This document shows, piece by piece, positions 25,087 through 33,023 of a DNA stretch of 64,000 bases. A program made the translations under genes and the position numbers. The notes under the pieces were generated by a model, which saw only the letters and a list, made by a program, of their open reading frames with translations, did no database searches and was not told the origin of the DNA. This stretch comes from Streptomyces sp. Z26. Its GTDB lineage: Bacteria; Actinomycetota; Actinomycetes; Streptomycetales; Streptomycetaceae. The stretch's first letter is position 1, and each line of letters opens with the position of its first letter. The stretch lies in contig NZ_RCHV01000002.1 in the NCBI RefSeq assembly GCF_003665095.1, forward strand, positions 5,956,501 to 6,020,500, given 5' to 3'.

Positions 25087-26430
25087 TCACACGCGCGGCG
25101 CGTCCCAGCCAGGCACCGTACGGGGGCGGGCCGGGACGTCCCGCACGTACACGAGCCCGTCCGTACCCGCCAGCAGCGCCGGGTCGAACGGCGCGTAGCC
25201 GAACCAGGGCGACTCGCGGGGCGCGGGCGGCGTACCCCCGAGGGCGGCGGCCAGCGCCGCCGGGTCGACCAGCTGCCGGTCCTCCGGCAGCCCGTACAGC
25301 AGGCCCTCGACACTCTCCGGCGGCGGCACGTCCACCCCCTGGTGGCGGAGGGTGCCGACGGCGGTGGCCACGAAGGCGTACCGGCCGCCGAGGCGCGCGG
25401 CGGTGAGCGCGCCCGCGCCCCACCACTCCACCCGGCCCTGCCACATGCGCATGCTGCTGCGCCCCCGCTGGAGGTGGGAGTTGTGAGCGTGCACGAGCAG
25501 AGGACCGCGCTCCACGAGCGCCGCCAGGTTGGCGGCCATCAGCACGTCGCGCAGCGCGCACAGCCGCGTCATGCGGGACGGGGAGTCGTCGGCCATCGCG
25601 GCGTGGTAGCGCAGCAGGCCGGTGGCGGTACGCGCGTACAGGCGGGCGCGGTCCCAGGCGTCCGCGTGCCCGGCCTCCGCGTGCCCGGCCTCCGTGCGTC
25701 CGGCCTCCGTGCGTCCGGCGTCCGCGTGCTCCCCGTCGCCCCCGGCTTCTCCGCCCCCGGAGGGCGCCGACAGGTGCGGTGCCTCCGCCTCCAGCAGCGT
25801 CGCCAAGTCGTCCGCGAGCAGGCGCAGTTCGACCGCGTCCGCCGACCGCCCCACCGAACGGGACGGGTCCGTCATGGCCGCCGGGTCCGTCCACCGTTCG
25901 TCGGCGCCGAGCAGGCGGCCGAGCGCCGCCTCCGTACAGGGCAGCAGGTCCGCGTCCAGACGGGCGGCGAGGAACGCGTACAGGCCGGTGAGCGCCTGCC
26001 GAGGGCTCTCGGCCGCGCTGATCTCCAGCGGGCCGTCGAACCCGGCGAAGCGCACCCGCGCCGACGCGGGCCGCCCCTCGGCGTCCGCGCGGGCGTTGTG
26101 CGCGCGCATCCAGCGCACCAGCTCGCGGTTGGCGGCGGACGCGCCCCAGCCGTGGCTGAAACCGTGCTCCAGCACGCCGTCGAGGGTGCCCGCGCCACGG
26201 GTGACGTACGCGTCCACGGCCAGCCCGCGCAGACAGTCGCTCTCCAGGGCGACCGTGCCGTAGCCGCCCTCCTCCACCAGCTGCCGGACGAGGTCGTTCC
26301 GCAGCTCCAGGAGCGCGTCCTCGCCGTGCGTGGGCTCGCCCAGGGCGAGGACGTGGGGACGCTCCGGGAGGAGCCGGAGGAGGGCGGTGGCGTCGAGGGG
26401 ACGGACGGAGTCCTTGAGGTCGATGGTCAT
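25087..26430 (-). CDS. Erythromycin esterase family protein
   Basis: 447 aa from the ATG at 26430 (MTIDLKDSV). The EreA/EreC-type signature is present: LALGEPTHGEDALLEL with the catalytic-type His, ALESD with the acidic residue, and HGFSHGWGAS. Members of the superfamily include macrolide esterases and many proteins of other function, so drug inactivation is not proven. A low-complexity insert of five-residue repeats (AGRTE, AGHAE) sits near the middle. A TioE-type regulator gene starts 71 bp away on the other strand, a common pairing that suggests the regulator controls this gene. Confidence 0.85.
   Translation of the reverse strand: MTIDLKDSVRPLDATALLRLLPERPHVLALGEPTHGEDALLELRNDLVRQLVEEGGYGTVALESDCLRGLAVDAYVTRGAGTLDGVLEHGFSHGWGASAANRELVRWMRAHNARADAEGRPASARVRFAGFDGPLEISAAESPRQALTGLYAFLAARLDADLLPCTEAALGRLLGADERWTDPAAMTDPSRSVGRSADAVELRLLADDLATLLEAEAPHLSAPSGGGEAGGDGEHADAGRTEAGRTEAGHAEAGHADAWDRARLYARTATGLLRYHAAMADDSPSRMTRLCALRDVLMAANLAALVERGPLLVHAHNSHLQRGRSSMRMWQGRVEWWGAGALTAARLGGRYAFVATAVGTLRHQGVDVPPPESVEGLLYGLPEDRQLVDPAALAAALGGTPPAPRESPWFGYAPFDPALLAGTDGLVYVRDVPARPRTVPGWDAPRV
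25659..25728 (-). repeat. In-frame 15-bp tandem repeat within the esterase-like gene
   Basis: About four to five copies of a 15-bp unit encode AGRTE/AGRTE/AGHAE/AGHAD. The period is a multiple of three, so copy-number change would not break the frame. It lies between the two halves of the catalytic domain. Confidence 0.75.
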
Positions 26431-26453
26431 GCCTTGAACGCTATCGTTGAACT

Positions 26454-26476
26454 TTCGGTGGAGACTTTCCTCCGAA
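26454..26476. promoter_or_regulatory. Candidate operator between esterase-like gene and TioE-type regulator
   Basis: TTCGGTGG-(7 bases)-CCTCCGAA, seven of eight base pairs symmetric, centred in the 70-bp divergent gap. A shorter AACG-ctat-CGTT palindrome lies beside it (about 26438-26449), and TTGAAC occurs twice there. MerR-type regulators bind such dyads between promoter elements, so this is the likely control site for both genes. Confidence 0.5.
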
Positions 26477-26500
26477 CAACCCCGTACTGAGGGGAGAACT

Positions 26501-27310
26501 GTGGCGCCCAACCCTCAAACCGGCGCACACCTCAGGCCCGTCGACCTGGCACGACGGCACGGCCTGTCGACGCAGGCCGTACGCAACTACGAGGCCGCGG
26601 GCATCCTCCCCGCCGCCGCCCGTACCCCGTCCGGCTACCGCGCGTACGGCCAGCTCCACGCGTACGCCCTCCACGCCTTCCTCGCGCTGCTGCCCGGCCA
26701 CGGGCACCAGCGGGCGGCCGCGATCCTGTGCGCGGTCAACGAGGGCGCGACCGACGAGGCGCTGCACCTCGTCGACCAGGGGCACGCCCAACTCCTCGAC
26801 GACCGGCGCACGTTGCGCTCCGTCGAGCGCGCCCTCCGCGACCTGGGTCCGGCGCCGGACCCCGCGCCGGACCCCGCGCCGGAGCCGCCGTCCGCACGCG
26901 GCGGCCGGACCGCGCCCCCGTCCGCCACCCGCTTCATCGGGGAGCTGGCGGGGGAGTTGGACGTACGGCCCGCGACGCTCCGCAAGTGGGAGCGCGCCGG
27001 GCTGGTACGCCCGCGCCGCGACCCCGTCACCGGCTACCGGGTGTACGACGGCGCCGCGGCCCGCGACGCCCGGCTGGTGCGACAACTGCGGCGCGGCGGG
27101 CACCTGTTGGAGCAGATCGCCCCACTGATCGACCAGGTGCGCGCGGCGGGCGGCCCGGAGCCGCTGGAGGCCACCCTCCGCGGCTGGCACGACCGGCTCT
27201 CGGCCCGCGGCCGGGCGATGCTGGCGGGTGCCGCCGCCCTGGACACGTACCTCCGGGCACGCGAGGAGCGGCCCGACGCGGGATCCGGCGGGCGGCCGGT
27301 GCCGGACTAG
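26501..27310 (+). CDS. TioE family regulator with two MerR-type HTH domains
   Basis: 269 aa from GTG at 26501 behind GGGGAG. Two MerR-like DNA-binding units occur in one chain: residues 13-80 (LRPVDLARRHGLSTQAVRNYEAAGILP, SGYRAY) and about 145-215 (RFIGELAGELDVRPATLRKWERAGLVRP, TGYRVYD). A Pro-rich spacer with a duplicated APDPAPDP stretch sits between. This architecture is that of the TioE family, named after a thiocoraline-cluster gene. It lies head to head with the esterase-like gene. The effector is unknown; there are no cysteines arranged for metal sensing in the parts I can align. Confidence 0.88.
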   Translation: MAPNPQTGAHLRPVDLARRHGLSTQAVRNYEAAGILPAAARTPSGYRAYGQLHAYALHAFLALLPGHGHQRAAAILCAVNEGATDEALHLVDQGHAQLLDDRRTLRSVERALRDLGPAPDPAPDPAPEPPSARGGRTAPPSATRFIGELAGELDVRPATLRKWERAGLVRPRRDPVTGYRVYDGAAARDARLVRQLRRGGHLLEQIAPLIDQVRAAGGPEPLEATLRGWHDRLSARGRAMLAGAAALDTYLRAREERPDAGSGGRPVPD

Positions 27311-27482
27311 CGTGGCGGCGCGCTGGTCGGTGGTGGGATGTGCGTGGCGTCGTACGGGTGCGCCGCGCGTGCTCCTCTCCCGTTCGCGCACCCCGTCCCT
27401 CGCCTCCGCCTCCGCCTCCGACTTGGGCGAACCGGTGGGCGCGGGGCGCTGGCGCGCGCGTCCCACCCGGCGTACCTTGCCC

Positions 27483-27504
27483 GGACATAGGACGTCCCAT
27501 GTCC
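27483..27504. promoter_or_regulatory. 22-bp near-perfect palindrome before the NanT-like gene
   Basis: GGACATAGGAC directly followed by GTCCCATGTCC: ten of eleven base pairs are symmetric with no spacer. It ends 62 bases before the start codon in a 256-bp gap. The length and symmetry fit a dimeric FadR-like GntR or similar repressor. No cognate regulator gene is adjacent, apart from the TioE-type gene whose MerR class usually prefers longer spacers. Confidence 0.6.
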
Positions 27505-27566
27505 TCGCCAGTGCCGAACCGCCTGACCCCGCCCGCACCGCTTCCGCCCCCACCGGAGGTCCGCCC

Positions 27567-29087
27567 GTGGCCACGTCGTACCCGCCCGCACCCGACTCGT
27601 TCCGCGGCCTCTCCGCCGGGCAGCGCAAGGCGTTCTTCGCCGCCTGGCTCGGCTACCTCCTCGACGGCTTCGACTTCGTCCTCATCACCCTCGTCCTGAC
27701 GGAGATCGCGGACGACTTCGACATCAGCCTCACGAAGGCCGCGACGCTCGTCTCGGCCGCGTTCGTCTCCCGGTGGTTCGGCGGGCTGCTGCTCGGCGCC
27801 ATCGGGGACCGGTACGGGCGCAAGCCCGCCATGCTGCTCGCCATCCTCGCCTTCTCGGTCGGCAGCGGCATGTGCGGATTCGCCTGGGGCTACTGGTCGT
27901 TGTTCGCCTTCCGCGCCCTCGTCGGCATCGGCATGGCGGGCGAGTACGGGTCCAGCGCCACGTACGTCATGGAGTCCTGGCCGAAGTCCATGCGCAACCG
28001 CGCCACCGGCTTCCTGCTCTCCGCCTACCCCATCGGCACCGTCGTCGCCGCCCTCGCCTACGAGGTGATCGTGCCCGCCGCGGGCTGGCGCTGGCTGTTC
28101 TACGCGGGCATCGTGCCCGTCGCCCTCACCCTCTACCTGCGGCGCGCGCTCCCGGAGGCCGCCGAGTGGCAGGCCGAGGTCGGTGACCGGCCGGACGTCA
28201 CGACGTCGTCGGTGCTGCTCGCGCCCGGCCGCAGGCTGACCAACGGCGGGCTCACTGTGGTGCTGTCCACCGCCCTGGTGCTCCTCTTCAGCGGCAACGC
28301 GGGCTGCGCGTACCCCTGGCTGATCGCCGTCGTCGTACTCGGCCTCGTCGCGTTCACCGTCCAACTCGCGGGCGCGCTCTGGCCGGTGACGCTCGCCGTC
28401 ATGGTCACCACGTTCTGCGCGTTCCTGTACTCGTGGCCCATCCAGTCGCTCCTGCCGACGTACCTCAAGACCGACCTGGGCTACGACGCGGGCCAGGTCT
28501 CCGACGCGCTGACCTGGGCGGGTCTCGGATACGCCGCCGGGTCCTGCCTCGCGGGAGTCGTCGGCGACCGCTTCGGCACCCGGCGCACGTACGTCTTCGG
28601 GCTGTTCCTGTCGTTGGGCTTCGTGTTCCCGGTGTTCGCGCTGGACTCGGGGAACGTGGTGCTGCTGTGGCTGTTCCTGTTCGTGATGCAGGCGTTCAGC
28701 CAGGGCATCTCGGGGCTGCTGCCGAAGTACATCGCCGACCACTTCCCGACGCGCGTACGGGCGGCGGGCCTCGGCTTCTCGTACAACGTCGGCGCCCTCG
28801 GCGGCGCCGTCGCCCCCCTCGCGGGCGCCTCCCTGGCCGAACGCACCGACCTGGGCACGGCGTTGACCGGACTCGCCGCGGTGCTCACGACGGTGGTGGC
28901 GCTGATGGTCGGCTTCGACGTACCGGCGCGCATCGGCCGCGCCCTCCACGTCGGCTCGGACGCCCCCGCCTTCGCACCCCCGAACACCGCCGCTACGGGA
29001 ACGGGCGAGGGCGCGCGTACGGAGTCCGCCGCGACGCCGGGGAAGCCACCACACGGCCAGCCCGACGGGGGCACGGAAACCGGGTGA
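27567..29087 (+). CDS. nanT: MFS transporter, sialic acid (NanT)-like
   Basis: 506 aa, GTG six bases after GGAGGT. Resemblance to Escherichia coli NanT is strong and extends over the whole length: FFAAWLGYLLDGFDFVLI, SRWFGGLLLGAIGDRYGRK, MAGEYGSSATYV, LYSWPIQSLLPTYLKTDLGY, GLGFSYNVGALGGAVAP and ERTDLGTAL all match in order. The extra membrane helices of NanT between the two six-helix halves are present. It should be a proton-coupled importer of N-acetylneuraminate or a related sugar acid. No nanA, nanK or nanE gene is in the window, so the substrate could be different. A polar tail of about 45 residues ends the protein. Confidence 0.82.
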   Translation: MATSYPPAPDSFRGLSAGQRKAFFAAWLGYLLDGFDFVLITLVLTEIADDFDISLTKAATLVSAAFVSRWFGGLLLGAIGDRYGRKPAMLLAILAFSVGSGMCGFAWGYWSLFAFRALVGIGMAGEYGSSATYVMESWPKSMRNRATGFLLSAYPIGTVVAALAYEVIVPAAGWRWLFYAGIVPVALTLYLRRALPEAAEWQAEVGDRPDVTTSSVLLAPGRRLTNGGLTVVLSTALVLLFSGNAGCAYPWLIAVVVLGLVAFTVQLAGALWPVTLAVMVTTFCAFLYSWPIQSLLPTYLKTDLGYDAGQVSDALTWAGLGYAAGSCLAGVVGDRFGTRRTYVFGLFLSLGFVFPVFALDSGNVVLLWLFLFVMQAFSQGISGLLPKYIADHFPTRVRAAGLGFSYNVGALGGAVAPLAGASLAERTDLGTALTGLAAVLTTVVALMVGFDVPARIGRALHVGSDAPAFAPPNTAATGTGEGARTESAATPGKPPHGQPDGGTETG

Positions 29088-29144
29088 GACGGGTGGCCGC
29101 TCCCACCGACGAACCGCCCGTACCCGACGGAGTCGGGACGTACG

Positions 29145-29169
29145 AAGTCCCGTTCCCCGGTCGGGACTT
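29145..29169. terminator. Hairpin between convergent genes
   Basis: AAGTCCCG-(9 bases)-CGGGACTT, eight base pairs, ending ten bases from the stop of the minus-strand gene at 29179 and 58 bases beyond the transporter stop. Confidence 0.5.
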
Positions 29170-29178
29170 GGGTGGGGG

Positions 29179-29565
29179 TCAGAAGCGGGTGGGGATCGCG
29201 TCGTAGAGGGCGCGGACGTTGCGGCGGGTGCCCTCGTGGTCGCCCGCGAAGCCGTTGCGCGGGTTGAGCTTGAGGGTGGTGCCGTCGGCGCGGCGGAGGT
29301 GGACGTAGGTGTTGCCGGTGTAGGTGCCCTTCGTCCGCAGCTCGTGCGGCAGTTCGCCCAGCGCCACCTCGTCCACCGGGTCGGCCCAGGCGAGGCCCTT
29401 GTCCTTGAGTGACCAGTACGCGCTCCGCACCGCCAGCACGCGTCGGTCGGTGACCGCGAGGACGATACGGCTGAAGCCCAGGCCGGTGTACGCGGGCAGC
29501 GCCGCCTTCACGGTCTCCTTCCGCAGGTGCGTGTGCAGCAGGCGGTCGAGTTCGGACGGTGCCAC
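29179..29565 (-). CDS. Conserved hypothetical protein, possible bacterial PH-like fold
   Basis: 128 aa from the GTG at 29565, five bases behind GGAGG; a start at 29619 would add 18 residues but lacks a binding site. I do not recognise a named family with confidence. The order of strands in GFSRIVLAVTDRRVLAVRS, SLKDKGLAWADPVDEVALGEL, YTGNTYVHLRRADGTTLKLNP followed by a C-terminal helix (RRNVRALYDAI) is that of short bacterial PH-like domains. There is no signal peptide. It is probably monocistronic. Confidence 0.7.
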   Translation of the reverse strand: MAPSELDRLLHTHLRKETVKAALPAYTGLGFSRIVLAVTDRRVLAVRSAYWSLKDKGLAWADPVDEVALGELPHELRTKGTYTGNTYVHLRRADGTTLKLNPRNGFAGDHEGTRRNVRALYDAIPTRF

Positions 29566-29644
29566 CGGGGCCTCCAAGTCAGGTGCGTGGAAAGGGAGTC
29601 GGGAAGAGGGGGACGGCACAGCGTATCCGGAGGAGGCGGCGGGC

Positions 29645-29690
29645 GGCGGGCCCGTCGACGGACCGCGGAGGGTCCGTCGACGGGCCCGCC
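29645..29690 (-). terminator. Strong terminator of the GH81 gene
   Basis: A perfect 20-bp stem (GGCGGGCCCGTCGACGGACC with its complement) and a six-base loop, 36 bases downstream of the GH81 stop on the minus strand. Confidence 0.82.
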
Positions 29691-29726
29691 ACCGTACCCG
29701 GGTGGCGCGCTGGTCAGCCCGTGCCG

Positions 29727-32021
29727 TCAGCCCGTGCCGACGGCCGACGAACGCGCGGGCACCGTCAGCGTCTTGCCGTCGGAGAAGGTCACCGTCTGCT
29801 CGCCGTCACCGTAGTTGTGCGCGGCGTACGTGCGGGTGCCGCCCTTCTCGAAGACCGCCGCCGTCGGGCTGTCGGCGGTCACCGAGGTGTCCGGGGCACC
29901 GGTCGTGGCAAGGGTGTTGATCCAGTGGTCCACGTGCGCCCAGGACTCGCCCGCCTCCGGCTCGTACGCCTTCGGGTCCGCGTCGTACGCTTGTTTCGCC
30001 GCCGCCGGGTCGCTCAACGCCCGGAACTCCCACAGGATTTCGCGCCACTCCTGCGCGGGTCCGCCGTTCTCCCGCTCCAGTTCGGTGAGGTTGCGGTCGA
30101 TGGCGGCCTTGTCGCGGGCCAGGTGCAGCGAACCGCCCGTCACGGGGAGGACGTTGATGCCGTGGATCTCCTCCGGGTTGGCGGTCCACCAGGTGCTGTA
30201 CGCGCCGCCGTTGCTCCAGACCATGCCGAGCGTCTGGTGCCCGTAGCCCTCGGGGAAGACCTCCTGGTCGCCGTCGAACCAGTACTGCCGGATCGCCTCG
30301 GCCTCCGTCGTCAGCAGGTAGACGCCGAGGTCGCGCACGGAGGTGTCGCCGGTCGCGGCGCCCCACATGACCATCGCCGCGCTGAGGTTGATCGACTCGG
30401 ACGAGGACTCCTGGTTGTTGCCCGCCGCGAACCCTTGGTGCCCGGCGGCCCAACTGTGCCCGGCGTACACGTCGAAGCCGCGCAGGAACGGGTAACGGTC
30501 GTCGTCCCGTGCCGAGTTGGCCGCGTCACCGATGAGTTCCTCGACCATGCCGCCCCAGGCGGAGTCGGCGGCCCACGCCTTGTCGTAGCGGGCGACGACG
30601 GACGCGGCCATCACGTAGTACGAGTAGTGGAAGTGGTGGTCGTTGAGTTCCTTGTCGCTGCCGTACGACGCGGGGTAGCCGGTCAGTGTCCGCCACTCGG
30701 GGTCGTAGCTGAACTCGGAGGCGCCGCCCGCCGTCAGCCACTCCTGGAGGCGTTCCTTGAGCAGCGTCAGCAGCTTGTCGCGGGCACCGTCGTTGCCCGA
30801 CTGCTCGGCCAGCGGCACGAGTTGGGCGAGTCGGCCGAGGGCCTTGCCGGTCCAGTACGTGTCGGTGGCGCCGTTGAACGGGTCGGCGGAGTTCACCACC
30901 TCGTCGATGCGCGCGGCGAGCTGCCCCTTGTCGACGCCGTCCGTCTCGGGCAGCGCGGGCAGTACACCCGTGACGTCCTGCGAGGTCGTGAACGAGCCGC
31001 CCGCGCGCACCTTCATCGTGCCGCGCGGCGACACGTACTCGTACGCGGTCAACTCGTCGGAGGTGTGCTGCCATTGGTGCCGGTAGAGCGCCTGGAGGGT
31101 GCCGGTCTCCGTACCCTCGCGGGCCTCGGTCTCCAGCGTGTACGTGGCGTCGACCTTCCCGGCGGCGGCGTCGTAGTCCCAGTCGACGGTGGAGCCGGTG
31201 ACGAAGCTGTAGGCGTACGCGCGGTAGTCGGCCAGGGCGTCGGGGCTGGGCAGGACGGCCACCGAGTAGTAGTCCTCGCCGCCGAGGTCGGCGCTGACGC
31301 GCGTGCCGTCCACGGTCCAGTCGCTGCCGCTCGGGGCGAACAGCGCGTAGTGGTGGCCGCCGACGGTCACGCCGAGGACGGCGCCGTCGTCCGCGAACAC
31401 CTTGGGCGCCGCGCCCGTCTCGATCTGCGCGGCGCCGCCGGTGGCCTCCGCGTACACGTACGGGCTGCCGTGCGCGATCGTCGCGCGCAGGGTGCTGCCG
31501 CCGCCCGACCAGTACGGGCTGACCGTCCAGTCGGACCAGCCGTCGGCCTTGGTGTCGGGGGAGTTGAGCCCGGCCACGCCGAGCGTGAGGTCGGCCTTGT
31601 GCGCGAACTCGTACTGGCGGCCCTCGCCGACGATCGCCGCGTCGGTCGGGTAGCCGACCTCCAGGCCGCCGGAGACGGCGCGGTAGCTGAGGGGGTGCCC
31701 GTACATGGGCTGCGAGTGCGGCTGGTCGGGGTAGCGCTTGAAGACCAGTGAGGACCACCAGTCGTTGGTGGGGACGGGCCGGTCGGCCATCCGCTCGGTC
31801 ACCTGCGGGGTGACCGGCCGGTCGGTGTTGTCGGTCGGGCCGGACGTTCCGGCCGGGCGGGTGTCGGAGTAACTGCCGCTGCCGACGGGGATCTCGGCCG
31901 CCGCGGCCGGCTGGCCCGGCACCAGGTACGTACCGGCGACGACGGTCGCCAGCGCCGTCAGCAGGACGGCGACGGGTCTGTGCCGGCGGTGGAGGAAGGG
32001 GCGCGAAACGGGTGATCTCAC
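29727..32021 (-). CDS. Secreted glycoside hydrolase family 81 endo-beta-1,3-glucanase
   Basis: 764 aa from the GTG at 32021, seven bases behind GAGGT. A signal peptide is clear (RRHRPVAVLLTALATVVAGTYL, cleavage near AAAAE). The GH81 hallmarks follow: PTNDWWSSLVF near the N-terminus, DHHFHYSYYVMAA, GFDVYAGHSWAAGHQGF, then NNQESSSESINLSAAM with the catalytic-region glutamates, and FPEGYGHQT. The enzyme hydrolyses internal beta-1,3-glucosidic bonds of laminarin, callose and fungal wall glucan. No carbohydrate-binding module is attached. An operator-like palindrome upstream suggests sugar-responsive LacI-type control. Confidence 0.94.
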   Translation of the reverse strand: MRSPVSRPFLHRRHRPVAVLLTALATVVAGTYLVPGQPAAAAEIPVGSGSYSDTRPAGTSGPTDNTDRPVTPQVTERMADRPVPTNDWWSSLVFKRYPDQPHSQPMYGHPLSYRAVSGGLEVGYPTDAAIVGEGRQYEFAHKADLTLGVAGLNSPDTKADGWSDWTVSPYWSGGGSTLRATIAHGSPYVYAEATGGAAQIETGAAPKVFADDGAVLGVTVGGHHYALFAPSGSDWTVDGTRVSADLGGEDYYSVAVLPSPDALADYRAYAYSFVTGSTVDWDYDAAAGKVDATYTLETEAREGTETGTLQALYRHQWQHTSDELTAYEYVSPRGTMKVRAGGSFTTSQDVTGVLPALPETDGVDKGQLAARIDEVVNSADPFNGATDTYWTGKALGRLAQLVPLAEQSGNDGARDKLLTLLKERLQEWLTAGGASEFSYDPEWRTLTGYPASYGSDKELNDHHFHYSYYVMAASVVARYDKAWAADSAWGGMVEELIGDAANSARDDDRYPFLRGFDVYAGHSWAAGHQGFAAGNNQESSSESINLSAAMVMWGAATGDTSVRDLGVYLLTTEAEAIRQYWFDGDQEVFPEGYGHQTLGMVWSNGGAYSTWWTANPEEIHGINVLPVTGGSLHLARDKAAIDRNLTELERENGGPAQEWREILWEFRALSDPAAAKQAYDADPKAYEPEAGESWAHVDHWINTLATTGAPDTSVTADSPTAAVFEKGGTRTYAAHNYGDGEQTVTFSDGKTLTVPARSSAVGTG

Positions 32022-32070
32022 GTGCGGTACCTCGCAGGCTCGTGGGGAGAGGAGGGCGGGGAAGGCAGTT

Positions 32071-32082
32071 GAGAGCGCTCTC
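32071..32082. promoter_or_regulatory. CebR/LacI-type operator upstream of GH81
   Basis: GAGAGCGCTCTC, a perfect 12-bp palindrome, 49 bases before the GH81 start. It keeps the GAGCGCTC core of the CebR/CelR site (TGGGAGCGCTCCCA) of actinomycete glucan regulons; the outer bases differ, which suggests a related LacI-family repressor sensing beta-1,3-glucan sugars. Confidence 0.65.
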
Positions 32083-32185
32083 TTGGCGCGTGAACCTAGA
32101 CGTGGCTTCAACCCGTGTCAACGCCGCTGACGGAAACCGGGCGATCGTTCCGTACGCCGTTCAGAAGGTGAACGGCCCGTACGCG

Positions 32186-32228
32186 CTCCGCCCCGGCACC
32201 GGGCGAACACGCCGGTGCCGGGGCGGAG
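32186..32228 (-). terminator. Terminator at the end of the cobalamin-uptake operon
   Basis: CTCCGCCCCGGCACCGG and its exact complement, 17 bp, with a nine-base loop, 80 bases after the stop of the DUF4430 gene. Confidence 0.72.
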
Positions 32229-32308
32229 TTGCGGTCGCCCCGCGTACGGGTCAGCTGTACGTACGCCTCAGTCGCGCGTACGGGCGCGGCGTGGCGTGCG
32301 GCTACGGG

Positions 32309-32818
32309 TCACAGCTCCGTCCACGTGAACGCGACGTCGTCGCCCGCCTCGATGCGGAACTGGCAGCCGCCGACCGGCGTGGAGGTGCCGTTCACGGAGA
32401 TGTTCCAGTACGCCTCGGCGCCGCCCGTGTGGCCGTCGACGGTGCTGACGAAGTAGTCCTCGAACGACGCGTACCAGGTGCCGTCCCAGTCGAAGCCCTC
32501 CGCCTTGGCCGCGTCGTCGAGGGCCGCCGTGGGCGTCGGGCCGGGGCTCGGGTTGGCGCCGTTGTTGGTGCCGTCGCAGGGGTGGGTGCCGCCGGACGCG
32601 GTCGTGACGTCGTGGCCGGTGGTGCTGACCGTTCCGTCGAACACCGTGCTGTCGGGGCCCTGCACGGTGAGGTTCACCGTGATCGGGGCGGCCGCGGGCG
32701 CGGCGGGTGCCGCCGTGACGGCTGCGGAGGCCGTGGCGGAACTGCCGAGGACGAGCGCGAGCGCGGCGGTGAACAGCCCGGCTCTGCGGATGAGTCGGCG
32801 GGTGGTGGGTCGGTCCAT
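32309..32818 (-). CDS. Exported DUF4430 protein (transcobalamin/intrinsic-factor C-domain-like)
   Basis: 169 aa from ATG at 32818, seven bases behind GAGGAA. A signal peptide (LIRRAGLFTAALALVLGSSATASA) precedes an Ala/Pro stretch and a beta-rich domain with the DUF4430 features: WYASFEDYF, AYWNISVNG and GDDVAFTW at the end. In animal intrinsic factor and transcobalamin this fold is the small domain that caps cobalamin. It is the last gene of the riboswitch-led operon, 205 bp after the toroid gene, and may have its own translation start only. There is no anchor, so it could be released or held by the toroid protein. Binding of B12 is inferred from context. Confidence 0.78.
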   Translation of the reverse strand: MDRPTTRRLIRRAGLFTAALALVLGSSATASAAVTAAPAAPAAAPITVNLTVQGPDSTVFDGTVSTTGHDVTTASGGTHPCDGTNNGANPSPGPTPTAALDDAAKAEGFDWDGTWYASFEDYFVSTVDGHTGGAEAYWNISVNGTSTPVGGCQFRIEAGDDVAFTWTEL

Positions 32819-33023
32819 GGGTCGGTTCCTCGTTTCGTGTGGTGGTGGTTCGCGGATCTCCCGCGATCGCTCGCGGAGGTCAACAGGGCGTACGAGCAGG
32901 GGTGTTGAGGGCGTACGGTGCCGACGGACCGTCGGGAGACGCCCGTTGTGGCCGTACGGCAGCGGGTGGTTCGGGTGACGGGGTCCCGGACGGGGCCCGT
33001 GCGGTCGGCTCGGCCCGGAGGGG

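Noticed and set aside
22193..25198. 1001-codon plus-strand frame opposite the PL8 lyase
   Set aside because: Low-complexity Val/Arg/Gly composition; the PL8 active-site motifs identify the minus strand as coding.
25087..26430. Calling the esterase homologue a macrolide-resistance gene
   Set aside because: The superfamily is broad and catalytic residues alone do not show macrolide hydrolysis; no resistance or macrolide genes are nearby.
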